A stretch of DNA of 64,000 nt, taken from Acidobacteriota bacterium (GTDB taxonomy: Bacteria; Acidobacteriota; Blastocatellia; Chloracidobacteriales; Chloracidobacteriaceae). The stretch is from assembly GCA_016208495.1 (NCBI GenBank), contig JACQXX010000045.1, positions 36,838-100,837 on the forward strand. Reading direction: 5' to 3'. The translations under genes and the position numbers were made by a program. This document shows, in pieces, positions 15,648-25,220 of the stretch (positions are counted from its first letter, which is position 1; each line of letters opens with the position of its first letter). Under the pieces are notes generated by a model. It was not told the DNA's origin and made no database searches. It saw only the letters and a list, made by a program, of their open reading frames with translations.

Positions 15648-18600
15648 ATGATCAGCAAGTTCTGGATTGGATGGTCCATTTTCCTATTGAGCCTGATGGG
15701 ATGCGGTCGTGTCTTTGCACAACAGGAACTGAGTGAGTTTCAGCATGTCTCTCGGGATCAAGGACTTTCACAGGGCACGGTCATGTGTCTGTTACAGGAT
15801 CGGGAAGGGTATTTGTGGTTTGGGACCCAGGATGGACTCAATCGCTATGACGGGTATGAATTCAAAGTTTATTACTATGACCAGCAAAACCCGGCGAGTT
15901 TGAGTTCAAATTTTATCATGTCGCTGTGTGAAGACCCGTCCGGTGCGCTGTGGGTCGGTACAAACGGTGATGGGTTGAACCGGCTGGATCGTCGGACCGG
16001 AAAGTTTGACCACTTCTTTGCCGATCCGAAAAACCCGAACAGTTTGAGCGATAACCAGATTTCAGCGCTCCTGGTTGACCACCGTGGAAAACTCTGGGTC
16101 GGTACATTGGGTGGCGGGCTGAACTGTTTTGATCCGGTGACAGGGCACTTTTCACGGTTTGTGCATGACGAGGCTGACCCCTATAGCCTGAGTTCAAACC
16201 GGGTGTCCTCGATTTGTGAATCACCCGCCGGCGTGTTGTGGATTGGCACGCTGGGCGGAGGGCTCAACCGCTTCGACGTGGCCAAAGAAACATTTACCGT
16301 CTATCGCCACCAGCCAGTTTCTGCAAACCCGGAACCCGGAACCCGGAACCCGGAACCCTTGCTCGGAAGTGATCGGGTCATGGTGGTTGTGGTGGATCGG
16401 GCCGGAATGCTCTGGATCGGTACTGAAGACAGCGGGCTTGACCGCCTTGATCCACGGACCAATCAAATCACTCATTTTCGAAATGACCCTCAATCACCAA
16501 CCAGTCTGGGTGGCAATGATGTGCGGACCATCTTTGAAGATCGCGAAGGTGTACTCTGGGTTGGCACGCGGGGTGGTGGTTTGAGCCGGTTTGATCGGGG
16601 AAGTGGAAAGTTCATCCAGTATCGCAATGACCCGCTCCAACCAGGGAGCCTGAGCAGCAACTCCGTGCTCTCGCTCACCCAGGATCGAGCGGGTGTGCTC
16701 TGGGTTGGAACTGGAGATGGCGGCGCCAATCGGCTGGATCGGTCCAAACATTTTCCTGGATTTCGGGAAAACCCAGGCCAGCCAACAAGTCTTCGCGGAA
16801 AAAGTGTACAGGCGTTTGCCGCGGATCCAACCGGGGCCGTTTGGGTTGGAACCGATGGCGGAGGCGTGAACCGACTGGACTCGATTGAAACGGGGGTGTT
16901 CAGTCATTTCCAAAATGACCCTCAAAATCCATCCAGTTTGGGCAGTAACCGGGTGACGTCGCTGGCGCGTGATACCGCTGGCACGTTCTGGGTGGCGACA
17001 TTGGGGAGCGGGCTCAACTGGCTGGATCCACGGACTGGGAAGTGCAAACGATTTCAGCATCAACCCGAAGATCCGACCAGTGTCAGCAATAACCGCATCT
17101 GGTCGGTGCTGGTGGATCGTCAGGGGCAGGTTTGGGTTGGTACAGAGAGTGGTCTGGATCGGTTGGATCGGACAACGGGTAAATTTACTCGCTTTCAGGA
17201 AAAAGCGGCTGAAACCGGGCGCCCGGTTGAAGACAACATCAATGTTTTATATGAAGATCGGGCGGGTGTGTTGTGGATTGGAACCTATGGAAACGGCCTG
17301 CTCCGGCTGGATCCAACCACAAAGGAATTTACCCGCTATCTGTCAGCCGCCTGGAATGCGACCAGTCTGGGGAGCAATACGATCTTTACCATTTATGAAA
17401 GCACGGCTGGAGCATTGTGGGTTGGCACCAATGGCGGCGGGCTAAGTTGTCTGGATCGAACGACGGGGACCTTTACCAGTTACACGATTCGTGACGGCCT
17501 TCCAAGCAATTCAGTGATGAGTATGCTTGAGGATGAAGCTGGAAATCTCTGGCTTGGGACAACTCTGGGACTTTGTCGTTTCCATCCCGCCAGCCGATCC
17601 TGTCGAAACTACGATAGCCGCGATGGACTGCAAAGCAATGAATTTACGCAAAATGCAGCCTTGAAAACCAGTCGGGGTGAGATGCTCTTTGGCGGAATCA
17701 ACGGGTTTAACTGGTTTCACCCGGAAAAAATCGAAGATCGTCAGTTTATCCCTTCGCTGTCACTGACCAGTTTTCTTATCTATGGCCGTGAACTTGAAGG
17801 TTTTAACGGCACAAATCTTCCCTCGCTCAATTACACCCAAAATTTTATCACCTTTAAATTTGCCTTCTTAAATGACACAGTGCCAGAGAAAGATCGCTAT
17901 CAGTACAAACTTGAAGGATTTGACCGGGATTGGGTCTTCGCCGGTTCACAGCGGTATGCGAGTTACACTGATTTGAAACCTGGCACCTACGTTTTTCGAG
18001 TCAAGGGGGCAAACTCCGATGGGGTCTGGGATCAGCAGGGGATTGCACTCCGCTTTGAAGTGATTCCGCCACCGTGGAAAACCTGGTGGGCCTATTCACT
18101 CTATGTCATCGGAATTGTTGGTGGTTCGTGGCTGGGCGTTCAATTACGCCTGCGGTCGTTGAAACGGCGGGCAATCATTTTAGAGCAATCTGTCATTGAG
18201 CGAACCCAGGAGGTTGTTCAGCAGAAAAATGAACTCTCGCACCAGAACGAACAAATTATCCGCCAACGGGATGAAATCGAGCGCAAAAGCGCCGAACTGG
18301 AGCGCCGTTCCCGAGAGATTCAGGAAAAAAACAGCCAGATTATTGACAGTATTTTGTATGCCGAGCGAATCCAACAGGCCATTCTGGCCTACCGGAAGCG
18401 CATCGGTCAGTCGCTGAATGAGTACTTCATTTTGTTTCGACCCAAGGACATTGTTTCAGGCGACTTTTACTGGTTTCACTATGTTGACGGTATCAGCATC
18501 ATTGCCGTGGTGGACTGTACCGGGCACGGTGTTCCGGGCGCCTTTATGTCAATGATCGGCAATAGTTTATTGAGTCAAATCGTGATCGAAAACCAGGTTC

Positions 18601-19130
18601 ACGACCCAGCCCTGATTTTGGAGTTGATGCACGTCGGCATTCGCAAAGCACTGAAACAGGATGCTGACGACGCTGAATCGCAGGACGGGATGGATGTCGC
18701 CGTGTGTCGGATTGATCCGCTCCAGCAAACAATCATTTTTGCTGGTGCGAAACGCCCGCTGTATTACATCAACGGTGGCGGAGAATTGATCGAAGTCAAA
18801 GGTGACCGGAAATCAGTCGGCGGCAAACAAAAGGAAACCGAGCGGAAATTCACCAATCAAACCATTTCAATCCAAAAGGAAGTCACCATGTATCTGGCTT
18901 CGGATGGGTTTAGCGATCAGGCAGGAGAAAACGCACCGAAATTTGGCACCCGGCGATTTAAAGAACTCCTGCAGTCAACTTCCGGGTATAGCCTCGAAGT
19001 GCAATACCACGCACTCATTGAAGAACTTGAAGCCCATCAAGGCGCTGAACCCCAGCGTGATGACATCACCGTGGTCGGGGTGCGCATCCAGACCGAACGG
19101 AACTATTCTCCGGAAGGGTATTTGATGTAA
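15648..19130 (+). CDS. Propeller sensor with Y_Y_Y domain and SpoIIE/RsbU-type PP2C phosphatase
   Basis: 1160 residues with a signal peptide (WIGWSIFLLSLMGCGRVFA). About residues 25-690 are repeated 'two-component regulator propeller' blades (pattern W-V-G-T-x-G-G-G-L-x-R-L/F-D). A Y_Y_Y domain follows (YQYKLEGFDRDWVFAGSQ), then one membrane helix near 805-825, a long coiled coil with heptads of Glu/Gln/Arg, and a PP2C-type output domain near 920-1155 with GDFYWF, VVDCTGHGVPGAFMSMIG, ASDGFSD and RDDITVVGV. It probably senses something in the periplasm and dephosphorylates a cytoplasmic partner-switch protein. The linker in one blade near residue 227 carries translated GGAACCC heptamers (NPEPGTRNPEP). 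Confidence 0.9.
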   Translation: MISKFWIGWSIFLLSLMGCGRVFAQQELSEFQHVSRDQGLSQGTVMCLLQDREGYLWFGTQDGLNRYDGYEFKVYYYDQQNPASLSSNFIMSLCEDPSGALWVGTNGDGLNRLDRRTGKFDHFFADPKNPNSLSDNQISALLVDHRGKLWVGTLGGGLNCFDPVTGHFSRFVHDEADPYSLSSNRVSSICESPAGVLWIGTLGGGLNRFDVAKETFTVYRHQPVSANPEPGTRNPEPLLGSDRVMVVVVDRAGMLWIGTEDSGLDRLDPRTNQITHFRNDPQSPTSLGGNDVRTIFEDREGVLWVGTRGGGLSRFDRGSGKFIQYRNDPLQPGSLSSNSVLSLTQDRAGVLWVGTGDGGANRLDRSKHFPGFRENPGQPTSLRGKSVQAFAADPTGAVWVGTDGGGVNRLDSIETGVFSHFQNDPQNPSSLGSNRVTSLARDTAGTFWVATLGSGLNWLDPRTGKCKRFQHQPEDPTSVSNNRIWSVLVDRQGQVWVGTESGLDRLDRTTGKFTRFQEKAAETGRPVEDNINVLYEDRAGVLWIGTYGNGLLRLDPTTKEFTRYLSAAWNATSLGSNTIFTIYESTAGALWVGTNGGGLSCLDRTTGTFTSYTIRDGLPSNSVMSMLEDEAGNLWLGTTLGLCRFHPASRSCRNYDSRDGLQSNEFTQNAALKTSRGEMLFGGINGFNWFHPEKIEDRQFIPSLSLTSFLIYGRELEGFNGTNLPSLNYTQNFITFKFAFLNDTVPEKDRYQYKLEGFDRDWVFAGSQRYASYTDLKPGTYVFRVKGANSDGVWDQQGIALRFEVIPPPWKTWWAYSLYVIGIVGGSWLGVQLRLRSLKRRAIILEQSVIERTQEVVQQKNELSHQNEQIIRQRDEIERKSAELERRSREIQEKNSQIIDSILYAERIQQAILAYRKRIGQSLNEYFILFRPKDIVSGDFYWFHYVDGISIIAVVDCTGHGVPGAFMSMIGNSLLSQIVIENQVHDPALILELMHVGIRKALKQDADDAESQDGMDVAVCRIDPLQQTIIFAGAKRPLYYINGGGELIEVKGDRKSVGGKQKETERKFTNQTISIQKEVTMYLASDGFSDQAGENAPKFGTRRFKELLQSTSGYSLEVQYHALIEELEAHQGAEPQRDDITVVGVRIQTERNYSPEGYLM
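16326..16358 (+). repeat. Translated GGAACCC heptamers inside the propeller gene
   Basis: Nearly five units of the GGTTCCG family (other strand) lie in frame inside the propeller-PP2C coding region. Three units are 21 bases and encode NPEPGTR, so the array adds residues without a frameshift. Confidence 0.9.
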
Positions 19131-19133
19131 TAC

Positions 19134-19172
19134 CAGTCAGTAGTCAGTAGTCAGTAGTCAGTAGTCAGTAGT
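19134..19172. repeat. AGTAGTC heptamer array
   Basis: Just over five units start three bases after the propeller-PP2C stop codon; same family as 5804-5882. Confidence 0.95.
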
Positions 19173-19229
19173 TCACTAAATTTATTTGATTGAATTACTT
19201 AACTGTTTTCTGGTGTGAGTGCTTGACTG

Positions 19230-19369
19230 CGAAATGATATAAGTTTGGGGCTGAAGACGTTGGGTTGACGAACTGGTTTTATTTCATCCCTCATCCTTCA
19301 TCCCTCATCCCTTCAATTGCCCCGAGCTTGCGAGTCTTCATCCCTTAGCCCCAGGCCCTCAGCCCGGTT
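19230..19369. repeat. Dispersed CCCCGAGCTTGCGAGTCTTC element with CATCCCT repeats
   Basis: Contains TTCATCCCTCATCCTTCATC-like imperfect repeats and, at 19320-19339, the exact reverse complement of the 20-mer at 3620-3639. The flanking phrase around CAGCCCGGTTTT also mirrors that region. Confidence 0.75.
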
Positions 19370-19750
19370 TTAGGGCTTGGCAATTCCCCAGATGTGAAGG
19401 CTTTCAAGCACTAAAATCGTAGCCCAAACGACAATGCTGATTCCGGCGGCAGCAGCAGCAATATCTTTGATGATGCGAATTTTTTCATCTTCGCGGTGTT
19501 CGACAAAATCGCAAAGGACTTCAATCGAACTGTTAAACAGCTCGGCAATGAGCATCAGCCCGGTAGCGAGTAAAATAATGGAGAGATCTACCCATTGGCG
19601 GAAGAAAAAAGCAACGATCAGGACCGGAAGTGAAAGCACCACTTTATAAGCAACACTAAAATCAGTCAGAACCGCGACATGGAGTCCAGCCAGAGCAACT
19701 TTGATTTTTCGAAGTGGATGATACCCAGGCGTGCGAAATTTGGAAGGCAT
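19370..19750 (-). CDS. dgkA: Diacylglycerol kinase (DgkA-type) membrane enzyme
   Basis: 126 residues with three predicted membrane helices. The family signature is present as AELFNSSIEVLCDFV followed by KIRIIKDIAAAAAGI, the small integral-membrane kinase layout of DgkA and undecaprenol kinase. The head GYHPLRKIKVALAGLHVAVL is also typical. It phosphorylates diacylglycerol (or undecaprenol) at the inner membrane, recycling lipid by-products into phosphatidate. A repeat-filled spacer separates its end from the upstream propeller gene, which is convergent. Confidence 0.87.
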   Translation of the reverse strand: MPSKFRTPGYHPLRKIKVALAGLHVAVLTDFSVAYKVVLSLPVLIVAFFFRQWVDLSIILLATGLMLIAELFNSSIEVLCDFVEHREDEKIRIIKDIAAAAAGISIVVWATILVLESLHIWGIAKP

Positions 19751-19882
19751 TGTTTTTAACGGTATAGCAGTTTGGAGTCAGTGATTGGTAATGCGAATGA
19801 AGGATTGAAGAATAGAGCAGTTTTGAACCCGTGAAGCGGGTGGAAGGCTCCTTTCACGTGTCGGTTTTTGGTTTTGCACCGC

Positions 19883-20099
19883 GAAGCGTTGCAGTTCGGA
19901 TAGCCGGTCGGTTGGCCGCTTTGGGCCTACCACCGGACACCAAGGCCACCCCTTGTTGCTCCCCCGCTTCGCCCGCGCCCCACAGGGCGCGGGCAGGCAG
20001 CGCGGAGGGAGAATAACCCGACTTTTCCCGGTGGTAGCTCCCAAAACCTCGCAACCGACCGGCTATCCGAACGGCAGCCTTTCAGGATGCTCAATCCAA
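19883..20099. mobile_element. ~217-bp palindromic MITE-like element, copy 1
   Basis: Perfect 21-bp inverted arms lie at 19894-19914 and 20052-20072 (CAACCGACCGGCTATCCGAAC on the right), extending inward to a second matched pair, CTACCACCGG and CCGGTGGTAG. The outer flank ATTGGATTGAGCATCCTG (minus strand, right end) and GAAGCGTTGC (left end) recur in inverted orientation at 47932-48150. No protein fits inside. It behaves like a non-autonomous transposable or structured RNA element. Confidence 0.75.
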
Positions 20100-20194
20100 T
20101 GCACGCATTGTCTCGTCCCACTAGAACACAAACAAAAACCTACACATGAAAGGCGAAAGACTTGCAAGTTTAAACCCCAAACTTTGCTGTAGTG

Positions 20195-21796
20195 CTAAGC
20201 AATTTTGTTTTGGTAGAGTCCGGTTAACTCGGTTATACAGAGTTTAGTTGCTGGATGATCAGCGCCAAGTGCGTTTTCCAGAATTGGTTTTGCCTGCTCA
20301 AGCAAGACCTGAGCTTCAGCAAATCGTTCCTGTTTTTGATAGAGGTTTGCCAGGTCGTGCAAACTAATAGCGACATCCAGGTGTTCCTGACCTAAGCGTC
20401 TTTCCCGAATCGCAACTGCTTTTTTAAAGAGATCTTCTGCCTCTGCAAATCGGTTTTGTCTGACAAAGAGTCGAGCTAACTCAATCATGGCATCAGCCGT
20501 AGCTGGATGTTCTGGTTCTAAAAGTCTTTCTCGAATGGCAAGGGCTTTTTTAAAGAGAGGTTCTGCTTCGAGGTACCGGCCCAGTTTTCGGTAGAGGTTT
20601 GCTAAATCGTTGAAAAGAAAGGCGAGACTGAGGGTTTCACCTTCCCAGATTTTTTCACCAATAAGCAATGCACGTTTGAAGATAACCTCTGCCTCAGCAA
20701 GGTTTCCCAACTCGGTTTGCACCCTGGCGAGTTCATTCAATTTAGTAATAAACGTTGGGTGTTCAACACCTTCTAGTCGCTCTCTTTGTTCTAACGCCTG
20801 TTCAAAAAAGTACTTTGCCTCTGAAAAGTTGTCTTGACGATAAAAATAGGTTCCCAGCTTTTCAAGAATTGGAACAAAGATGGGGTTTTCTAAAGGTAGA
20901 TTTTCCTTGGCAAGCTGAAGAGCTTTTTGAAGTAGGTCTGTTGCTTGTTGATATTGGTTAAGCACCCCATAATTTTCAGCTTGTTTGATCAAAAGGTCTA
21001 AATAATCTTCGTGGTCTTCTTCTGTCTTAGCGAAGCGAGAGAGTCTTGCAATCTCACCTAATTGTGGAAGAAATGTTGTGAGATGCTGAGCTAATTGAGT
21101 AGCCTCATTAAAAAGCTTTGTTTCATGAAGTGTTAAAATGGCATGCCTTGCCAATTGATGAAAAACCTCAACTGAATTCTGTCCGTGTAGTACTGCCAAT
21201 TCAAAACGATGAGCTAGACCCGTTGAGATGTAACGGGCATCATCAACACTAAATATTGAAATGTCTTTAAATCCAAAAGAGTGCCGCACTGTGTCGAATG
21301 AAGTATCAGGTTTAAGGATGATTTCTGTAAGCCCTAACTTGATGAGAAACCAGGAATTGATGTCAGGAAGGCCCCGAATAAAGATGTCTGCCGTTGAAGG
21401 AGCCATCCACCAGATTTGACAGATGTTTGGAACGACCAGGTTTTCACGGTTGATGTTCAGAATCCGAAGGGATTCGACGAGCGGCGTATCTTCAGGAAAT
21501 GCGGTTTCAAAGCCTGAGATGGAAACAACACCCTTCGCAAGTTCTTTCAGATGTGCGAATAAGAAATCAACAATCTCAGTTGCTGGTTGATTTCGCGGAA
21601 GTTTGACTTCATGGAACGCGATCTCAAGATCCTCAAAGCTTTTATGGAGATTTGAAACAACTTCCTGTCTGGCAAATTCAGATGTGAACTCAACCCGAGC
21701 CAGTCCCCTGGGTGCCCGCCGCCCCCAGAGCAACAGGCGTGCGGTAACCTCTTTGATTGAACCAGGTTCCAGAGATGGAGAGCTATTCGGTTCCAC
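20195..21796 (-). CDS. TPR protein paired with the upstream P-loop ATPase
   Basis: 533 residues, GTG start at 21796 with AAGGAG nine bases upstream, overlapping the ATPase gene by 14 bases, so translation is coupled. Residues 1-200 are a non-repeat domain of unknown type, with segments such as FIRGLPDINSWFLIKLGLTE. Residues from about 230 to 520 are kinesin-light-chain-like TPRs of about 42 residues (A-x-x-L-x-x-R-A-L-x-I-x-E-K). TPRs bind peptides or other proteins. With the ATPase this forms a two-gene module in which the NTPase and the repeat sensor of a STAND protein appear to be split. Function unknown; a defence or signalling role is inference. Confidence 0.8.
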   Translation of the reverse strand: MEPNSSPSLEPGSIKEVTARLLLWGRRAPRGLARVEFTSEFARQEVVSNLHKSFEDLEIAFHEVKLPRNQPATEIVDFLFAHLKELAKGVVSISGFETAFPEDTPLVESLRILNINRENLVVPNICQIWWMAPSTADIFIRGLPDINSWFLIKLGLTEIILKPDTSFDTVRHSFGFKDISIFSVDDARYISTGLAHRFELAVLHGQNSVEVFHQLARHAILTLHETKLFNEATQLAQHLTTFLPQLGEIARLSRFAKTEEDHEDYLDLLIKQAENYGVLNQYQQATDLLQKALQLAKENLPLENPIFVPILEKLGTYFYRQDNFSEAKYFFEQALEQRERLEGVEHPTFITKLNELARVQTELGNLAEAEVIFKRALLIGEKIWEGETLSLAFLFNDLANLYRKLGRYLEAEPLFKKALAIRERLLEPEHPATADAMIELARLFVRQNRFAEAEDLFKKAVAIRERRLGQEHLDVAISLHDLANLYQKQERFAEAQVLLEQAKPILENALGADHPATKLCITELTGLYQNKIA

Positions 21797-23180
21797 CAGG
21801 CGCTACTCCTTGAGCATTGGGGGCAATTTTTCCTTGTTTCCGCAAAATATCAACCACGAGTGGATGGACGCCAAGCCATCGTTCCCCATTAAATTCGAGT
21901 ACTGCACGAGCCCGAAAGAGTGATGTCAGAACTGGATCCGCAATTTCAGCCGCTTCATCCCGGTTGTAGATTTTAAGCAACCGCTCAGCTTGTTGGGCGT
22001 AAGTGACAGGGTTTTCAGTTTTATCTGGTTGATGTTGACCAAGGCGGCGCTCGTATTCTGACCTGAGCGATATAATGGAGTCGGTTACTTGATCCTGGCC
22101 AATTTTCAATTTCGAAGACAGCAGACTGTTATCCGCAGCGGAATTCACCAGCGTGAACAGATCCCGGAGATTCCCGCCTGAAGCCGTGATGAGTCGCATC
22201 ATTTGGCCAGGTTCAAACAAATCAGCCACTAAGCGTGCCTCCAAAATTGCCTGGAGCGATTTTCTACCAGCCATGTTTGGTGTGTGGTTTTTATGAAAAA
22301 CCGGAATGTCAGGAATTAACAGGCAGGGAAAGGAAAACTGCCCGGTTTTGGCATATCCAAAATCAATCGGAATGGTAAAGATACAATGTGCATCCAGTTC
22401 TCTGAGCACAGTGCTATAAGTCAGGAATAGATTTTCAATTTTTTCCGGTGGAATGATGCCAATCCGGTCAAACCCTTCCCAAACAAAGAGCCATTCTTTC
22501 CCAGTCGCTTTTTTGAGAATTTCATTGCATTCCGCCAGAAGCCGGTTGGCCGCTTTGACCAGGGCTGAAATCTGGTTGAGCCGGTACTGAACAGTTTCGG
22601 TCGTGCGAGACGAAGCATATTTCATCTCACCTTTTAAACTTCCAAACAGCCCAAGCGCTTTTGCCCAGAGCGAATCAGATGAAAGTCCAGCCCCTGCTTC
22701 AGCCTGGGCACCAACTTCGGTCTTTTTTTCGTCTGTAATCTTAACTGCTGAAAACCATTCGAGAATTTCACGGAGGCGATGGTCTGATGGGGGACTTCCT
22801 GCGCCACCCTTATCAACTGATTGAGCGGTGCGTTCAGCGACCTCCATCAGCATCAGGAGGAGCACATCAAAAGGCTGAAAACTGGTTGGATCCAGGTCAA
22901 GTGTGGCGTTGAGCGTAATTGTCTTGAATGAATTTTTGATTTCCTGAGACAGCTTTGAAAGCTCAGTTGATTTTCCAACCCCTTGATGGCCCATCAAAAA
23001 TGCTTTAAACGGAGCACTTCCAAAAGCACGACGCAATTGAAGAGATAAATGTTGTAACCGGTACCCGCCTCTGATTTCATTGAGTTCAGCCCGATAGTAG
23101 TCATTTAACTCCTGCTCCGTCCGTAGCGGCTCTGGAGAAAGCATCTTGTACACGTCTTCAAGCGTGGTTACTTGAGGCAT
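21783..23180 (-). CDS. AAA/STAND-like P-loop ATPase of a two-gene module
   Basis: 465 residues, ATG at 23180 with AGGAAA upstream. Walker A is GHQGVGKST (64-72); the Walker B-like strand is LFVWEGFDR (231-239). The N-terminal ~50 residues (DVYKMLSPEPL... IRGGYRLQHLSLQLRRAF) look like a conserved lead-in, and a region at 395-460 could be a winged helix. There is no obvious effector domain. It overlaps the TPR gene downstream, so the pair likely forms one complex. Similar ATPase plus repeat-protein pairs occur in bacterial conflict systems, but no known family member was identified with certainty. Confidence 0.8.
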   Translation of the reverse strand: MPQVTTLEDVYKMLSPEPLRTEQELNDYYRAELNEIRGGYRLQHLSLQLRRAFGSAPFKAFLMGHQGVGKSTELSKLSQEIKNSFKTITLNATLDLDPTSFQPFDVLLLMLMEVAERTAQSVDKGGAGSPPSDHRLREILEWFSAVKITDEKKTEVGAQAEAGAGLSSDSLWAKALGLFGSLKGEMKYASSRTTETVQYRLNQISALVKAANRLLAECNEILKKATGKEWLFVWEGFDRIGIIPPEKIENLFLTYSTVLRELDAHCIFTIPIDFGYAKTGQFSFPCLLIPDIPVFHKNHTPNMAGRKSLQAILEARLVADLFEPGQMMRLITASGGNLRDLFTLVNSAADNSLLSSKLKIGQDQVTDSIISLRSEYERRLGQHQPDKTENPVTYAQQAERLLKIYNRDEAAEIADPVLTSLFRARAVLEFNGERWLGVHPLVVDILRKQGKIAPNAQGVAPGGTE

Positions 23181-23309
23181 ATTCGTGGTTTCCTAATCAA
23201 GATTCGAAAGAAGAGCGAGGATGAGAACCCCAAATATACCTGTGTTAGTTAGCTATGAAAAGGCGGCTGAACCCTGACTCTGCAATAGAGGTAATTGAAA
23301 ACGCTGGCT

Positions 23310-25085
23310 TTATTGGCTTTGTGGCTGCCTTGCCCCATTCTTCACCTTTTGAATTGCCTCACATAGCGCTGAAACATTACCGGCTGGAATTGTCGTGACG
23401 CCAGGGACGTGTTTTAAACCGCACTCGGCTGAGGCAATCACAGGAATGCCAGCCGCGACGGCTTCGAGCAACTTGCGTGGTTTATGTTCGACAAAGGCTG
23501 GCAGGACGACGATTCCGATGTCATCCAGCCAGTTTGGGGAAAAGGATCGTCGCTGTGTTTGACCGCTACCCCAAAAGTCTTTTCCTTCAAGTTCAGAACC
23601 AAAAGTCACAACTTCAAGTCCAAGTTTTTCAGCGACTTCACGGAGTTCGTAGGCGCCTTTGCGGCCAACGGTTGAAGCCGGGAAGGCCACTTTTTTTCCT
23701 TTGACAGGTGTATGTGTTGATTTGGGGAGCTTCCAGTCGAGCAACACAGCTTTGGTTGGAAACAATTCGGCAATGTGCGAATGTGGCGTGATAATTCGTC
23801 GAGCCTGACGAAGGGCTTCGCGTTCAGCCTTGAGCAAAGCTGAGTCAGCGCGAAAATCACCCAGCGTGGGGCTTTCCGGATGAAGTTTCCGGCCTCGATC
23901 CAGTTGCTGGTGCAGGGCATCAAGCGGCAACCGGGTCATCAGGACATCAAACGTTCTACCTCCTAAATGTCCATCCATCCACAGAAACGGCAGCAGGTTT
24001 TGCATACAGGTCAGGTGTGTGATGTCATAGGTCAAATTTTTGGCAAAGGCGGCGGCCAGTTCCTGGTCGGCTTCAAGGAGCGCCTGTTGCCGCTCGGCAC
24101 CCTGGGAAGCCAGCGACCGTGACGACCACGCCCGCCAGAGGGCAACCAGTCGGGCCTGTTGAACCTGTCCAAACCCACCAGTCTCCCAGGCATAATTGGC
24201 TTTCTTGACCTGGTTGCCATCAATCGGGAGACACAACACATCCTGGTCAGATTTGTGCTGACTCAGGTACTCATCAAACTCCGGCCAGAATTCATCCACC
24301 AGAAACGCCTGTTTTCCAAACTGTGCGTATTGCGTCTCCCGTTCAACATTGCGATGACAGCTATAAACCCCGCAACTGGCACAACTTCCAGGGATAATTC
24401 CCAGCAGGCGAGCTGGTTTTGAATCAGTTGGGTTTGTTGAATCTTCTGAGGTTGCATCACCTCGAAATCGCACCACCAGCGAATCTGATGTCAGAAAGGC
24501 TTCGATGCGAAATGGAAAACCGGCTCGGAAGCGCAAATCAACATAATTCCAGAAAACCGTGGCATCCCGACCAATTTCAGCCAGCGAGCCGGGCACCACC
24601 TGCGAATGGGCATGCCGTTCGACGATGTCAAACCCGGCTTTGAGTGCGGCGTCATAGAGTGCATTGGAAAGCTGGCACAAGCCACCGCCTACGCTGGGAA
24701 TCAGACATCCTTCGCGCAATTCACGCCCGGCGACATAGCCTTTCCATCGGGTTGGCTGTCCCAGTTGTGCCCAAAAACTAAACACTTCACCAGCCGGAAG
24801 TTCAATCCCGTCAAGTTGTTTGAGGGCAATGCGGAGATTATGAATTTTCCCGGCTTGCAGGTGTTTTTCAGCCGGTGCGCCTGGGCTGGTCCAGAGTGGA
24901 GTTCGTGATTCGGCCAAAACTGGCTTTTCGACAAACTGATTGCCTTTGGTGTGGTGTTTCGGTGATGAAGGAAACTGGTTTTTGATGCCCCGTTTGACCT
25001 GCAACAGGGTGGCTTTCAAACGAAAGAGAGCCTCACTGGTCAACTTCGGATGACTGAGTTTGGGCGAAATAAGCATGGTCTTCAT
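23310..25085 (-). CDS. VanW-domain protein with a C-terminal glycosyltransferase-like region
   Basis: 591 residues from the ATG at 25085 (a longer frame begins at 25157 but lacks a better start). The VanW domain is clear at about 95-230: AGKIHNLRIALKQLDG, LPAGEVFSFWAQLG, GRELREGCLIPSVGGGLCQL and SNALYDAAL. A Cys-rich stretch follows (CASCGVYSCHRN). The last ~250 residues contain the sugar-transferase-like end VAAGIPVIASAECGLKHVPG and probably form a GT-B-like half. VanW proteins are linked to glycopeptide resistance and cell-wall binding but their reaction is unknown. The fusion suggests a cell-surface glycan role. Confidence 0.78.
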   Translation of the reverse strand: MKTMLISPKLSHPKLTSEALFRLKATLLQVKRGIKNQFPSSPKHHTKGNQFVEKPVLAESRTPLWTSPGAPAEKHLQAGKIHNLRIALKQLDGIELPAGEVFSFWAQLGQPTRWKGYVAGRELREGCLIPSVGGGLCQLSNALYDAALKAGFDIVERHAHSQVVPGSLAEIGRDATVFWNYVDLRFRAGFPFRIEAFLTSDSLVVRFRGDATSEDSTNPTDSKPARLLGIIPGSCASCGVYSCHRNVERETQYAQFGKQAFLVDEFWPEFDEYLSQHKSDQDVLCLPIDGNQVKKANYAWETGGFGQVQQARLVALWRAWSSRSLASQGAERQQALLEADQELAAAFAKNLTYDITHLTCMQNLLPFLWMDGHLGGRTFDVLMTRLPLDALHQQLDRGRKLHPESPTLGDFRADSALLKAEREALRQARRIITPHSHIAELFPTKAVLLDWKLPKSTHTPVKGKKVAFPASTVGRKGAYELREVAEKLGLEVVTFGSELEGKDFWGSGQTQRRSFSPNWLDDIGIVVLPAFVEHKPRKLLEAVAAGIPVIASAECGLKHVPGVTTIPAGNVSALCEAIQKVKNGARQPQSQ

Positions 25086-25220
25086 AGGCTGCCTGATGTG
25101 ATAGATGGAATTGGAGTTGATTTTAAAAGCTATATGCAACTCGAATGCCACGGCCACAACTGATTTGTTTTGAATGAGATCTGCTTTTTCTCTTGCTCCG
25201 AATTCAATTTGAATTGAAAT

